Positions 53,559-64,000 of a DNA stretch of 64,000 nt are shown here, piece after piece. This DNA comes from Kitasatospora phosalacinea (GTDB taxonomy: Bacteria > Actinomycetota > Actinomycetes > Streptomycetales > Streptomycetaceae), in assembly GCF_000717185.1 (NCBI RefSeq), contig NZ_JNYE01000045.1, positions 1 through 64,000 of the forward strand. Direction: 5' to 3'. The notes below the pieces were generated by a model. That model did no database searches and was not told where the DNA came from. It saw nothing but the letters and a program-made list of their open reading frames with translations. The position numbers and the translations under genes are program-made. Numbering within the stretch: the stretch's first letter is position 1; every line of letters begins with the position of its first letter.

Positions 53559-54719
53559 GTGAGCACACTGGAACGCTGGACCCGGTGGCCCGCCGGGGAC
53601 GTCCCGGTCCGGGAGCGCAGTTCGCGGGCCCGGACCGTGCTGTCCCTCTTCGGCCGGACCGCGGGGCTGGCCGCCGTGGTGTTCGGCACCTTCGCCGAGC
53701 ACCGGTACCCCGGCTGGCACGCGCTGTCCCCGATCGGCTGGATCGCCGCCGCGGTCGCCCTGTTCACCGGCTGGCACCTCGCCTGCCGGGCCCGGCGGCT
53801 GTGGCCCGCGCTGGGCTGCGCCGCCGGACTGCTGGCCACCGCCGGACTGGCCCACGAGGGCGGGGCCGACACCCTGGCCTCGGTGGTCTGGTGCGGCCTC
53901 GCGGTGCTCGCCGTGATCCGGCTGCCGCTGGCCGCCGGACTGCTCACCGCCGGGGCGGCGCTGGTCAGTTACAGCCTCGGCTCGGGCGACTCGCTGCTCG
54001 CGCTGCTGGCCGTCGCGGGCGGCATGGGCCTGCTCGGCTACCTGCTCCGGCTGGACGGCCAGGCCCGCTCCGCGCAGCGCGCCCTGCTCGCCCAGGAGCG
54101 GGCCGCGCAGGCCGCGCAGGCCGAGAGCGCGGCGCTCGCCGAACGGGCCAGGATCGCCCGGGAGATCCACGACGTGCTCGCGCACAGCCTCTCCGCGCAG
54201 CTGGTGCACCTGGAGGCGGCCCGGCTGATGCTGGACGCCGGGGCCGAGCGGGCCGAGATCCGCGAACGGGTGGTCGCCGCCCGGCGGATGGCCCAGGACG
54301 GCCTGGCCGAGACCCGGCAGGCGCTGTCCGCGCTGCGCGGCGAGTTCGCCCCCGTCGCCGAGTTCGTGGCCGAGCTGGCGGCGCAGTCGGGGGCCGTGCT
54401 GGCGGTCGAGGGGGTGCCCCGCCCGCTGCCCGCCGAGGCGGGGCTGGCGGTGCGCCGGGTCGCCCAGGAGGCGCTGACCAACGCCCGCAAGCACGCGCCC
54501 GGCGGCCGGGTCGGCGTCCGGCTCGCCTACCTGGAGGGGGAGGTGGAGCTGCGGGTGGACAACTCCGCGGCCCCGCGCGGCGGACACCCCGTGCTCGGCG
54601 ACAGCGGGAGCGGGTACGGTCTGCTCGGGATGCGCGAACGCGCGGAACTGCTCGGCGGCGAACTGCTGGCGGGCCCCGACGAGGGAGGGTGGCGCGTGCT
54701 GCTGCGGGTGCCGGCGTGA
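53559..54719 (+). CDS. sensor histidine kinase (HisKA_3, NarL-type system)
   Basis: A 386-residue membrane sensor kinase. Four to six membrane segments fill residues ~28-165, then a coiled helix leads to the phosphorylated His204 in REIHDVLAHSLSAQL. The ATPase region has EALTNARKHAPGG and the G2-type SGYGLLGMRERAELLGG. No periplasmic sensor domain is seen, so it likely senses an intramembrane signal. GTG start after GAGGGAGG. It overlaps the response regulator by 4 bp. Confidence 0.92.
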   Translation: MSTLERWTRWPAGDVPVRERSSRARTVLSLFGRTAGLAAVVFGTFAEHRYPGWHALSPIGWIAAAVALFTGWHLACRARRLWPALGCAAGLLATAGLAHEGGADTLASVVWCGLAVLAVIRLPLAAGLLTAGAALVSYSLGSGDSLLALLAVAGGMGLLGYLLRLDGQARSAQRALLAQERAAQAAQAESAALAERARIAREIHDVLAHSLSAQLVHLEAARLMLDAGAERAEIRERVVAARRMAQDGLAETRQALSALRGEFAPVAEFVAELAAQSGAVLAVEGVPRPLPAEAGLAVRRVAQEALTNARKHAPGGRVGVRLAYLEGEVELRVDNSAAPRGGHPVLGDSGSGYGLLGMRERAELLGGELLAGPDEGGWRVLLRVPA

Positions 54720-55420
54720 CGGACGGACCGATCCGGGTGGTGGTCGCCGACGACCAGACCGTGGTGCGCGAGGGCATCGTGATGCTGCTCGGCCTGCTGC
54801 CGGGCATCACCGTGGTCGGCTCCGCGCCGGACGGCGAGGAGGCGCTGCGGCTGGTCGCCGAGCACGCCCCCGACGTGGTGCTGATGGACCTGCGGATGCC
54901 GCGCTGCGACGGCGTGGAGGCCACCCGTCGGATCCGCGCCGGGCACCCCGGCACCGAGGTGGTGGTGCTCACCACGTACGCCGACGACGACTCGCTGTTC
55001 TCCGCGCTGCAGGCCGGGGCGCGCGGCTTCCTCACCAAGGACGCGGGCGCGGAGGAGATCGCCCGCGCCGTCGCCGACGTCCGCTCGGGCGCGGCGGGGC
55101 TCTCCCCGCAGGTCCAACTGCGGCTGCTGGAGCGGCTGTCGGAGCCGGGGCAGGCCGCGCCGGAGCCCGCGCCCGCACCCGCGCCGGCGCCCGCACCGGT
55201 CCAACGCCCCCCGCTGCCGGACGGGTTGACCCAGCGGGAGGCCGAGGTGCTGGCGCTGATTGCTGCCGGACTGTCCAACGCGGAGATCGCGGGAAGGTTG
55301 TTCGTCAGCCCCGCAACGGTGAAAACGCATATCAACAACCTTTTCGCCAAGACGGCGGTACGGGACCGTGCGCAGGCCGTGGCGTACGCCTTCAGGCATG
55401 GAATTTCCGAAGGTTCGTAG
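54716..55420 (+). CDS. response regulator, NarL/LuxR family
   Basis: A 234-residue regulator. The receiver has the acidic pair VADDQ and phospho-acceptor Asp58 in LMDLRMP; a Pro/Ala linker (EPAPAPAPAPAPV) leads to a LuxR HTH (LTQREAEVLALIAAGLSNAE, then GRLFVSPATVKTHINNLFAK). Translation is coupled to the kinase by GTGA. The next genes (DUF485 and acetate symporter) are the natural candidate target. Confidence 0.92.
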   Translation: MTDGPIRVVVADDQTVVREGIVMLLGLLPGITVVGSAPDGEEALRLVAEHAPDVVLMDLRMPRCDGVEATRRIRAGHPGTEVVVLTTYADDDSLFSALQAGARGFLTKDAGAEEIARAVADVRSGAAGLSPQVQLRLLERLSEPGQAAPEPAPAPAPAPAPVQRPPLPDGLTQREAEVLALIAAGLSNAEIAGRLFVSPATVKTHINNLFAKTAVRDRAQAVAYAFRHGISEGS

Positions 55421-55532
55421 GCCCACGTCCTGGTAGCTGGTTCGGGTGAACGTATCTGCACCGGTTTCGTGAGTGGTTTGTGACGCTCCATCATGGTTCG
55501 GTCGTAGTGACCGAAATGATGAGGTGTCGGCT

Positions 55533-55949
55533 GTGGCACAGCAGGAGAGAGTCGACTGGTGGGCCGCGGCCGCCTCCCGTCCCCGGGTGGTGGCGCAGCG
55601 GCGGACCGCGGAGCCCGCGCCGCCGGAGGAACGGGCCGGGCGGGAGGTCTACCGGAGCGTCCAGGAGAGCGACGCCTTCCAGGAGATCCGGAGCGGCTAC
55701 CGCTCGTTCGTGTTCCCGGCCAGCGCCGGGTTCCTGACCTGGTACCTGCTGTTCGTCGCGGCCCAGGCGTTCGCGCCGGAGCTGATGCGCCAGCAGGTCG
55801 CCGGGCCGCTCAACCTGGCCTGGCTGCTCGGCCTCGGCCAGTTCGCCTCCACCTTCCTGCTCACCTGGCTCTACGCCCGCAACGCCCGCACCAAGCGCGA
55901 TCGAGCCGCCCTCGAGCTGCGCTGGGACACCCAGGACCAACTGCGATGA
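55533..55949 (+). CDS. DUF485 membrane protein
   Basis: A 138-residue protein with two membrane segments (about 68-88 and 103-125) and the DUF485 pattern FVFPASAGFLTWYLLFVAAQ, LARN-like C-terminus (WLYARNARTKRDRAALELRW). DUF485 proteins are encoded next to ActP-type acetate transporters, as here (ATGA overlap). GTG 55533 is taken; GTG 55524 is an alternative. Likely a small partner of the symporter. Confidence 0.88.
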   Translation: MAQQERVDWWAAAASRPRVVAQRRTAEPAPPEERAGREVYRSVQESDAFQEIRSGYRSFVFPASAGFLTWYLLFVAAQAFAPELMRQQVAGPLNLAWLLGLGQFASTFLLTWLYARNARTKRDRAALELRWDTQDQLR

Positions 55950-57550
55950 CTCCACACCCCAGCCACGGCCTCGCGATCGCGCTGTTCGCCGTCGTCGTCG
56001 CCGTCACCCTGACCATCACCGTCTGGGTCGGCCGCCGCGGCCACGCCGCGGAGGACTTCTACGCGGGCGGCCGCGACTTCTCGCCGCTGCAGAACGGCTT
56101 CGCCCTCTCCGGCGACTACCTGTCGGCCGCCTCCTTCCTCGGCGTCACCGGCCTGATCGCGCTCTACGGCTACGACGGCGTGCTCTACAGCATCGGCTTC
56201 CTGGTCGCCTGGCTGGTCGTGCTGATGCTGGTCTCCGAACTCGTCCGCAACGCCGGCCGCTACACCCTGGCCGACGTGCTGGCGCTGCGGATGCGCCAGC
56301 GCCCGGTGCGCGCCGCGGCCGGTCTCGCGTCCATGGTCGTCACCCTGATGTACCTGATCGCGCAGATGGTCGGCGCGGGCAGCCTGGTCGCCCTGCTGCT
56401 CGGCACCGACAGCGGCACCGCCAAGGGCTGGACCATCGTCGGCGTCGGCGGCCTGATGATCGTCTACGTGACGGTCGGCGGGATGCGCGCCACCACCTGG
56501 ATCCAGATCGTCAAGGCCTTCCTGCTGGTGGCCGGTTCGTTGCTGCTCACCGGGCTGGTGCTGGCCCGCTTCCACGGCGACCTCGGCGCGCTGATGCACG
56601 CCGCCGCGCAGCACAGCGGCGTCGGCGACAAGTACCTGGAGCCCGGCCTGAAGTACGGGGCCAGCACCACCAGCCGGCTCGACTTCGTCAGCCTCGGCCT
56701 GGCGCTGGTGCTCGGCACCGCGGGCCTGCCGCACATCCTCAGCCGCTTCTACACCGTGCCCACGGCGCGGGCCGCGCGGCGCTCCACGATGTGGGCGATC
56801 GGCCTGATCGGCTGCTTCTACCTGATGGCGATCGTGCTCGGCCTCGGGGCCGGCGCCGTGGTCGGCGCGAAGGCCGTCAAGGCCGCCAACCCGGCGGGGA
56901 ACACCGCCGTGCCGCTGCTCGCCCTGGACCTCGGCGGCGGCGCGGACTCCACCTGGGGCCTGCTGCTGTTCGCGGTGATCTCGGCGATCGCCTTCGCCAC
57001 CATCCTCGCCGTGGTCGCCGGGCTGACCCTGGCCTCCTCCGCGGCCTTCGCCCACGACCTCTACGCGCGGGCCTGGCGGCGCACCGGGGAACGGCAGGTC
57101 TCCGAGCGCGAGGAGGTCATCGCGGCCCGGATCTCCGCCGTCGTGATCGGCGGACTCGCGGTCGTGCTCAGCCTGTTCGCGCAGAAGCTGAACGTCGCGT
57201 TCCTGGTCGGCCTGGCCTTCGCGGTGGCCGCCTCGGCGAACCTGCCGACGCTGCTGTACTCGCTGTTCTGGAAGCGGTTCACCACCCGCGGCGCGGTCTG
57301 GTCGGTGTACGGCGGCCTCGTCCCGGCGGTGCTGCTGGTGCTGTTCTCGCCGGTCGTCTCCGGCGCGAAGACCTCGGTGCTGCCCGGCGTCGACTTCCAC
57401 TGGTTCCCGCTGGAGAACCCGGGCCTGGTCTCCATCCCGCTCGGCTTCCTGGCCGGCTGGCTGGGCACCGTCCTGAGCCGGGAGAAGGCGGACGAGGACG
57501 GCTTCGCCGAGCTGGAGGTGCGGGCCCTGACGGGCGCGGGCGCGGCCTAG
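55946..57550 (+). CDS. actP: cation/acetate symporter (ActP-like, SSS family)
   Basis: A 534-residue sodium:solute symporter with about 13 membrane segments. It has DFYAGGRDFSPLQNGFALSG and AASFLGVTGLIALYGYDG, typical of the acetate/monocarboxylate branch, and LPHILSRFYTVPTARAARRS, a loop conserved in ActP. It overlaps DUF485 by ATGA. Uptake of acetate or another short monocarboxylate is the expected role. A very long hairpin follows. Confidence 0.88.
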   Translation: MTPHPSHGLAIALFAVVVAVTLTITVWVGRRGHAAEDFYAGGRDFSPLQNGFALSGDYLSAASFLGVTGLIALYGYDGVLYSIGFLVAWLVVLMLVSELVRNAGRYTLADVLALRMRQRPVRAAAGLASMVVTLMYLIAQMVGAGSLVALLLGTDSGTAKGWTIVGVGGLMIVYVTVGGMRATTWIQIVKAFLLVAGSLLLTGLVLARFHGDLGALMHAAAQHSGVGDKYLEPGLKYGASTTSRLDFVSLGLALVLGTAGLPHILSRFYTVPTARAARRSTMWAIGLIGCFYLMAIVLGLGAGAVVGAKAVKAANPAGNTAVPLLALDLGGGADSTWGLLLFAVISAIAFATILAVVAGLTLASSAAFAHDLYARAWRRTGERQVSEREEVIAARISAVVIGGLAVVLSLFAQKLNVAFLVGLAFAVAASANLPTLLYSLFWKRFTTRGAVWSVYGGLVPAVLLVLFSPVVSGAKTSVLPGVDFHWFPLENPGLVSIPLGFLAGWLGTVLSREKADEDGFAELEVRALTGAGAA

Positions 57551-57557
57551 CGGGGAC

Positions 57558-57623
57558 GGACGCGCCGAGGGGCCGCGACGGGCGGGCGGGGGACCGCCAC
57601 CGTCGCGGCCTCTCGGCGCGTCC
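57558..57623. terminator. long bidirectional hairpin
   Basis: A 24-bp stem (57558-57581 with 57600-57623), with a single G-U in RNA, and an 18-base loop. It lies between actP and the convergent sucrase/ferredoxin-like gene. Confidence 0.88.
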
Positions 57624-57629
57624 GGGGGC

Positions 57630-58535
57630 TCAGGGGGTCAGCGGTGAAAGTTCCACCACGTCCATCCGGGACGGGGTGCCCGGGGCCTTGCCGCAGCTCT
57701 CGGGGCGGGGCGGCTCGGCGGCGGACTCGACGACGGTGGCGCGCCAGCGGCGGCCGTCGGCGTGCCGGACGTCGACCGTCCAGGGGGAGCCGCCGGGGTG
57801 CTGGTGCAGGGTCAGGGCGTCGGCCGCGTCCTCGCCGGTCAGCTCGCGCACGGCCTGCTCGGCGGCCTGGGCGGGGCGGGGCCAGTAGGAGCGGCCGCGG
57901 GAGTGGGCGGGGACGGTCCGGCCGGTGGCGGTCGCGGCGAGGACCTCCTTCGCGGTCTCGGCGGTGAGCCGCCCGTACGCGTAGCCGTGCGGCAGCACCA
58001 GCACGGTGGGGGAGAAGCGGTGGCCGCCGAGGTGGGTGACCTCCCAGACCTCGCTGTGGCCTGCCGCGGCGATCTCGGCGGCGAGCGGGCGGCCGAGCAG
58101 CGCGCAGCAGCGGTCGCGGCGGCCGTTGGTGCACACCAGGGCGATCGGGCCGCCGACGTGCGGGGCGCCGAAGGAGCCGTGGTCGCCCGCGCCGAGGGCG
58201 GCGAAGTCGAGGCCGAGCAGGTCGGCGGGGGAGGCGAGGTGGCCGCGGCGCACCCACGGGTCGGCGGGGGAGGTGTGGGCGAGCAGCACCTCGTGCCGGG
58301 CGGTGGCGCCGGCGTCGGCGTGCCGGCCGGGGCGGCGGATCAGGGCGACCCGGACGCCGGTGCCCGCGGTGGCGCGGTCGAGGGCGGCGCCGACCCCGGG
58401 GTCGAGGTGGCTGCCGGTGAGCGCCTTCGCGCCCCACGGGCCGGACTGTTCGAGCAGCAGCCAGGTGGTGGCGGTGGCCGCGGTGGCGCTCAGCGGCTCG
58501 GACAGTTCGCGCGACAGCGTCGTACAGATGCTCAC
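57630..58535 (-). CDS. sucrase/ferredoxin-like (thioredoxin-fold) protein
   Basis: A 301-residue protein of the Suc_Fer-like family, which has a thioredoxin-like [2Fe-2S] ferredoxin fold. The cluster-ligand region is ALVCTNGRRDRCCALLGRPL and the second half contains EVTHLGGHRFSPTVLVLPHG. GTG 58535 lies seven bases after a -10-like TAGGGT, suggesting a leaderless mRNA; a GTG three codons upstream is possible. Role in electron transfer is inferred only. Confidence 0.85.
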   Translation of the reverse strand: MSICTTLSRELSEPLSATAATATTWLLLEQSGPWGAKALTGSHLDPGVGAALDRATAGTGVRVALIRRPGRHADAGATARHEVLLAHTSPADPWVRRGHLASPADLLGLDFAALGAGDHGSFGAPHVGGPIALVCTNGRRDRCCALLGRPLAAEIAAAGHSEVWEVTHLGGHRFSPTVLVLPHGYAYGRLTAETAKEVLAATATGRTVPAHSRGRSYWPRPAQAAEQAVRELTGEDAADALTLHQHPGGSPWTVDVRHADGRRWRATVVESAAEPPRPESCGKAPGTPSRMDVVELSPLTP

Positions 58536-58654
58536 CCGGCTCACCCTACGGCCGGAGGGCCCTCCCGGGCGCGGTGGTGCGCCCACGGAGGGCGGGCGGC
58601 GGGCGGGCTATGCTGAGGCCGCGTGCTGGCAGTTGACGTTCTCTTGGGGGAGTC

Positions 58655-58687
58655 TTGAAGTTCTTCCTGCGCGGTGGGGGTAGCTGA
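58655..58687 (+). CDS. possible 10-residue leader ORF
   Basis: TTG at 58655 reads MKFFLRGGGS and stops in a TGA that shares its A with the ATG of the next gene (TGATG). TTGGGGGAG lies four to ten bases before the TTG. The overlap would couple translation. It could equally be chance; no homologue is known to me. Confidence 0.3.
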   Translation: MKFFLRGGGS

Positions 58688-59445
58688 TGCACGGTGCACC
58701 TCAGGCGATGCCGGAGACGGCCCGGCCGATGAAGCGGCGCTGGCGGCCCGGGCTGCTGCTGTGGTTCGTCCTGCAGTGGGTGCTGATCCCGGCGGAGCTG
58801 GTGCTCACGGTGGTGGTGTGGCTCCCGTTCAGGACGGTCTACGAGATCGAGGAGCTCGGCAAGGGGCGCGACTGGTTCATGCTCGGCTGGGTGCGGCTGC
58901 TGGTGCGCCCGCTGCACCGCTTCGTCGGCCCGGCCCGGTTCGCCCGGGAGTGGACCAACGACCAGCGGCGCTGGGACGCCAGGCTGGCGGAGATCTGCCG
59001 CACCGCGGCCGGGGCGTTCGCCCGCGGCCCGGGCCGCAAGTACGCCTTCCGCGGCTGGGCCAGCCTGCGCTGGGGGAACGGCACCACGGAGTTCCTGGTG
59101 CGGGGGAGGGACTACCGGGGCGCCCGGCCGGAGCCGGTCCTCGCGATCGCGGCCCAGCACGGCCTGTACGTCTTCTTCCACGAGTACAGCAGCGACTTCC
59201 TGCTGTCGACGACACCGGTGGAGCGGCCCCAGCAGGTGCCGGGCCAGCACCCGGCGGGGCAGCAGGCTCCCGGCCAGTACCCGCCCCACCCGTACGGACA
59301 GCCCGGCCAGCAGGCTCCCGGCCAGTACCCGCCCCACCCGTACGGACAGCCCGGCCAGCAGGCACCCGGCCAGTACCCGCCCCACCCCTACGGACAGCCC
59401 GGCCAGCAGCCGCCGCCCGGGCAGTACCCGGCGTCGTACAACTGA
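58687..59445 (+). CDS. membrane-associated protein with 16-residue repeat tail
   Basis: A 252-residue protein. One or two hydrophobic segments (about 21-48) anchor it; residues 50-170 are soluble (ARFAREWTNDQRRWDARLAE, AIAAQHGLYVFFHEYSSDFL). The tail (about 178-252) is Pro/Gln/Gly/Tyr-rich, with three 16-residue copies of the type QQAPGQYPPHPYGQPG encoded by a perfect 48-bp repeat. Function unknown. It may be coupled to a short leader ORF. Confidence 0.78.
   Translation: MHGAPQAMPETARPMKRRWRPGLLLWFVLQWVLIPAELVLTVVVWLPFRTVYEIEELGKGRDWFMLGWVRLLVRPLHRFVGPARFAREWTNDQRRWDARLAEICRTAAGAFARGPGRKYAFRGWASLRWGNGTTEFLVRGRDYRGARPEPVLAIAAQHGLYVFFHEYSSDFLLSTTPVERPQQVPGQHPAGQQAPGQYPPHPYGQPGQQAPGQYPPHPYGQPGQQAPGQYPPHPYGQPGQQPPPGQYPASYN
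59260..59403. repeat. 48-bp in-frame tandem repeat, three copies
   Basis: Units at 59260-59307, 59308-59355 and 59356-59403; the first two are identical, the third differs by two bases. It encodes the repeat tail of the membrane-associated protein. Confidence 0.92.
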
Positions 59446-59461
59446 CTCCGCACCGACGCAC

Positions 59462-59494
59462 GAGGGGCGGGCGCCCACCGGGCGCCCGCCCCTC
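59462..59494. terminator. bidirectional hairpin
   Basis: A perfect 15-bp stem (59462-59476 with 59480-59494), loop ACC, between the membrane-associated protein gene and the convergent parC. Confidence 0.82.
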
Positions 59495-59518
59495 CCGCGT
59501 CCGTGCGCGCCCGCGGCG

Positions 59519-61969
<2,451 letters not shown>

Positions 61970-62028
61970 CGCTGCGGGGCTCCCTTGCGATACATGCGGT
62001 ACATGGGGGTGGGCGGACGCGGGCGTGA

Positions 62029-62155
62029 ACGCCCCCCATTGTGGACCCTCGGTGGGACAGCACCCGTCACCCGGGGCGCTTCCGCCCCTGGCGAACGCGC
62101 CCCGCGGCCGGACACCTGACGGCGGCGCCGGGCGTTGCACCACAATGGGGGGCGT
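62029..62155. promoter_or_regulatory. shared inverted element in parC / peptidase divergent spacer
   Basis: ACGCCCCCCATTGTGG (62029-62044) and its exact reverse complement CCACAATGGGGGGCGT (62140-62155) flank the middle of the 237-bp spacer. Each places CACAAT, a -10-like element, facing its own gene. Flanking GTGA/TCAC also correspond. It looks like duplicated core promoters or operators. Confidence 0.6.
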
Positions 62156-62206
62156 CACACGCCCCCGGCCCGGACACTCCGGAACCGACGACGGGAAGGA
62201 CCCCGC

Positions 62207-63541
62207 ATGGCCAACCCCGCGCCCGCTAGCGGCCTCGCCATCACCGAACACCGCCTGGCCAACGGCCTGCGGGTGGTGCTCTCCGAGGACCACCTCACCC
62301 CGGTCGCCGCCGTCTGCCTCTGGTACGACGTGGGCTCCCGGCACGAGGTCAAGGGGCGGACCGGCCTGGCCCACCTCTTCGAGCACCTGATGTTCCAGGG
62401 TTCGGCGAGCGTCTCCAACAACGGGCACTTCGAGCTGGTCCAGGGCGCCGGCGGTTCGCTCAACGGCACCACCAGCTTCGAGCGCACCAACTACTTCGAG
62501 ACCATGCCCGCCCACCAGTTGGAGCTCGCGCTCTGGCTGGAGGCCGACCGGATGGGCTCGCTGCTGGCCGCACTGGACGAGACGTCCATGGAGAACCAGC
62601 GCGACGTGGTGAAGAACGAGCGCCGCCAGCGCTACGACAACGTGCCCTACGGCACCGCGTTCGAGAAGCTCACCGCGCTGTCCTTCCCCGACGGCCACCC
62701 GTACCACCACACCCCGATCGGCTCGATGGCCGACCTGGACGCCGCGACGCTGGAGGACGCCCGGGCGTTCTTCCGCACCTACTACGCGCCCAACAACGCG
62801 GTGCTGTCGATCGTCGGCGACCTCGACCCGGAGCGGACGATCGCCTGGGTGGAGAAGTACTTCGGCTCGATCCCGGCCCACGACGGCAAGCAGCCGCCGC
62901 GCGACGGCACCCTGCCCGACACCATCGGCGCCGAGGTGCGCGAGCTGGTCCGCGAGGACGTCCCGTCCCGCGCGCTGATGGCCGCCTACCGGCTCCCGCA
63001 CGACGGCACCCGCGAGGCCGACGCCGCCGACCTGGCGCTCACCATCCTCGGCAGCGGCGAGTCCTCCCGGCTGTACAACCGGCTGGTGCGCCGCGACCGC
63101 ACCGCCGTCGCCGCCGGGTTCGGCCTGCTGCGGCTGGCCGGCGCGCCCTCGCTCGGCTGGCTGGACGTGAAGGCGGGCGGCGAGGCCACCCTGGAGCAGA
63201 TCGAGGCCGCCGTCGACGAGGAGCTGGCCCGCTTCGCCGCCGAGGGCCCCACCGCGGCGGAACTGGAGCGCGCCCAGGCCCAGATCGAGCGCGAGTGGCT
63301 GGACCGGCTCACCACGGTGGCCGGCCGGGCCGACGAACTCTGCCGCTACGCCGTCCTGTTCGGCGACCCGAAGCTGGTGAACGGCGCCCTGCCAAAGGTC
63401 CTCGACGTCACCGCCGAGGAGGTCCGGGCGGTGGCCGCCGCCCGGCTGCGCCCCGACAACCGGGCCGTGCTGGTGTACGAGCCGACCGGGGACGACGACA
63501 GCAACGACAGCGATGACAGCGACGAGGAGGCGGCGGCGTGA
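62207..63541 (+). CDS. M16 family zinc metallopeptidase, catalytic subunit
   Basis: A 444-residue insulinase-type peptidase. The inverted zinc motif is HLFEH (56-60) with the third ligand Glu138 (VVKNERR). Two M16 halves (about 10-190 and 195-430) are present. ATG 62207 is taken, 7 bases after GGGAAGGA; 24 upstream codons are not needed. It ends in an Asp/Ser-rich acidic tail and overlaps the next gene by GTGA. Expected to form a heterodimer with it. Confidence 0.93.
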   Translation: MANPAPASGLAITEHRLANGLRVVLSEDHLTPVAAVCLWYDVGSRHEVKGRTGLAHLFEHLMFQGSASVSNNGHFELVQGAGGSLNGTTSFERTNYFETMPAHQLELALWLEADRMGSLLAALDETSMENQRDVVKNERRQRYDNVPYGTAFEKLTALSFPDGHPYHHTPIGSMADLDAATLEDARAFFRTYYAPNNAVLSIVGDLDPERTIAWVEKYFGSIPAHDGKQPPRDGTLPDTIGAEVRELVREDVPSRALMAAYRLPHDGTREADAADLALTILGSGESSRLYNRLVRRDRTAVAAGFGLLRLAGAPSLGWLDVKAGGEATLEQIEAAVDEELARFAAEGPTAAELERAQAQIEREWLDRLTTVAGRADELCRYAVLFGDPKLVNGALPKVLDVTAEEVRAVAAARLRPDNRAVLVYEPTGDDDSNDSDDSDEEAAA

Positions 63542-64000
63542 GCGACTACACCCCCGCGATGGAGTTCCACCCGCAGCCCCGGCCCGGCACCCCCGCCCCG
63601 TGGGCGTTCCCGGCGCCCGAGCGGCTCACCCTGGCCAACGGGCTGACGGTGCTGCACTGCCACCGCCCCGGCCAGCAATTGGTCGCCGTGGACGTGGTGC
63701 TGGACGCGCCGCTGGCCGCCGAGCCCGAGGGCCTGGACGGCGTCTCCTCGATCCTGGCCCGGGCGCTGTCCGAGGGCACCGACACGCTCAGCGCCGAGGA
63801 GTTCGCCGGTGAGCTGGAGCGGGCCGGCGCCACCCTGGACGCGCACGCCGACCACCCGGCGATCCGGGTCTCGCTGGAGGTCCCGGCCTCCCGCCTGGAG
63901 CGCGGCCTGACCCTGCTCGGCGACGCGCTGCGCGCCCCCGCGCTGCCCGAGGACGAGATCGAGCGGCTGGTCGCCAACCGCCTCGACGAGATCGTCCACG
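63538..64000 (+). CDS. M16 family peptidase-like subunit, probably non-catalytic (partial)
   Basis: The first 154 residues of a second M16 protein, cut by the right edge. The alignment to M16 is visible (LTLANGLTVLHCHRP, LDGVSSILARALSEGTDTLS, EEFAGELERAGATLDAHADH), but the HxxEH zinc motif is absent where expected (VSSILARAL). It starts at the GTG inside the stop of the catalytic gene, so translation is coupled. Such paired active/inactive subunits are common in bacteria. Confidence 0.88.
   Translation, partial: MSDYTPAMEFHPQPRPGTPAPWAFPAPERLTLANGLTVLHCHRPGQQLVAVDVVLDAPLAAEPEGLDGVSSILARALSEGTDTLSAEEFAGELERAGATLDAHADHPAIRVSLEVPASRLERGLTLLGDALRAPALPEDEIERLVANRLDEIVH

Overview
The window looks like a chromosomal core segment of a streptomycete (Streptomyces or Kitasatospora). 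GC content is very high, almost every codon ends in G or C, GTG/TTG starts and 4-bp GTGA/ATGA gene overlaps are common, and the gene order rsh-hflX ... dinG-type helicase ... lexA, nrdR-nrdJ ... rnhB, recQ ... whiH-hrdB-trypsin ... parE ... parC-M16 peptidases matches what I recall of the Streptomyces coelicolor SCO5794 to SCO5838 neighbourhood. By eye I saw no in-frame TTA (bldA-type) codon in any gene called here. I saw no tRNA, rRNA, insertion sequence, prophage or CRISPR array.

Layout. 1-4.6 kb: the end of a RelA/SpoT homologue, hflX, then two paralogous secreted lipoprotein serine proteases on the minus strand. 4.8-10.4 kb: an iron-box-preceded four-gene NRPS-independent siderophore operon (NIS synthetase, GNAT, lysine-type N-hydroxylase, second NIS synthetase) with the aerobactin (iucABCD) set of activities but no decarboxylase or transporter. 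10.4-18.2 kb: DNA metabolism (Fe-S helicase, LexA, NrdR, B12-dependent NrdJ). 18.2-20.7 kb: small accessory genes, including a leaderless HTH/Clp-N gene pair whose promoter sits between two matching inverted-repeat operators. 20.9-27.7 kb: an AglEFG-like sugar ABC importer without its own ATPase, and a large secreted deacetylase-like protein. 27.8-30.1 kb: an MFS efflux pump and divergent TetR repressor with a perfect operator. 30.3-38.4 kb: RNase HII, hypotheticals, a RecQ helicase carrying a phosphoribosyltransferase domain, a DUF4192 protein and a proline-iminopeptidase-like hydrolase. 39-45.6 kb: a glycogen-debranching-like protein, an NrtR-like Nudix regulator and an ABC pair whose ATPase lacks catalytic residues. 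45.8-48.8 kb: the sporulation regulator whiH and the principal sigma factor hrdB. 49-64 kb: trypsin, DUF7455, parE, a two-component system, DUF485/acetate symporter, a sucrase/ferredoxin-like protein, a repeat-tailed membrane protein, parC, and two M16 peptidase genes (the second cut by the window edge).

Most gene ends are marked by strong GC-rich hairpins, several of them between convergent genes. The least ordinary material is the siderophore operon, the double-operator HTH/Clp-N unit, the degenerate ABC ATPase, the RecQ-PRTase fusion, the secreted deacetylase-like protein flanked by duplicated modules, and several tandem repeats whose unit length is either in frame with a coding sequence or confined to intergenic DNA.
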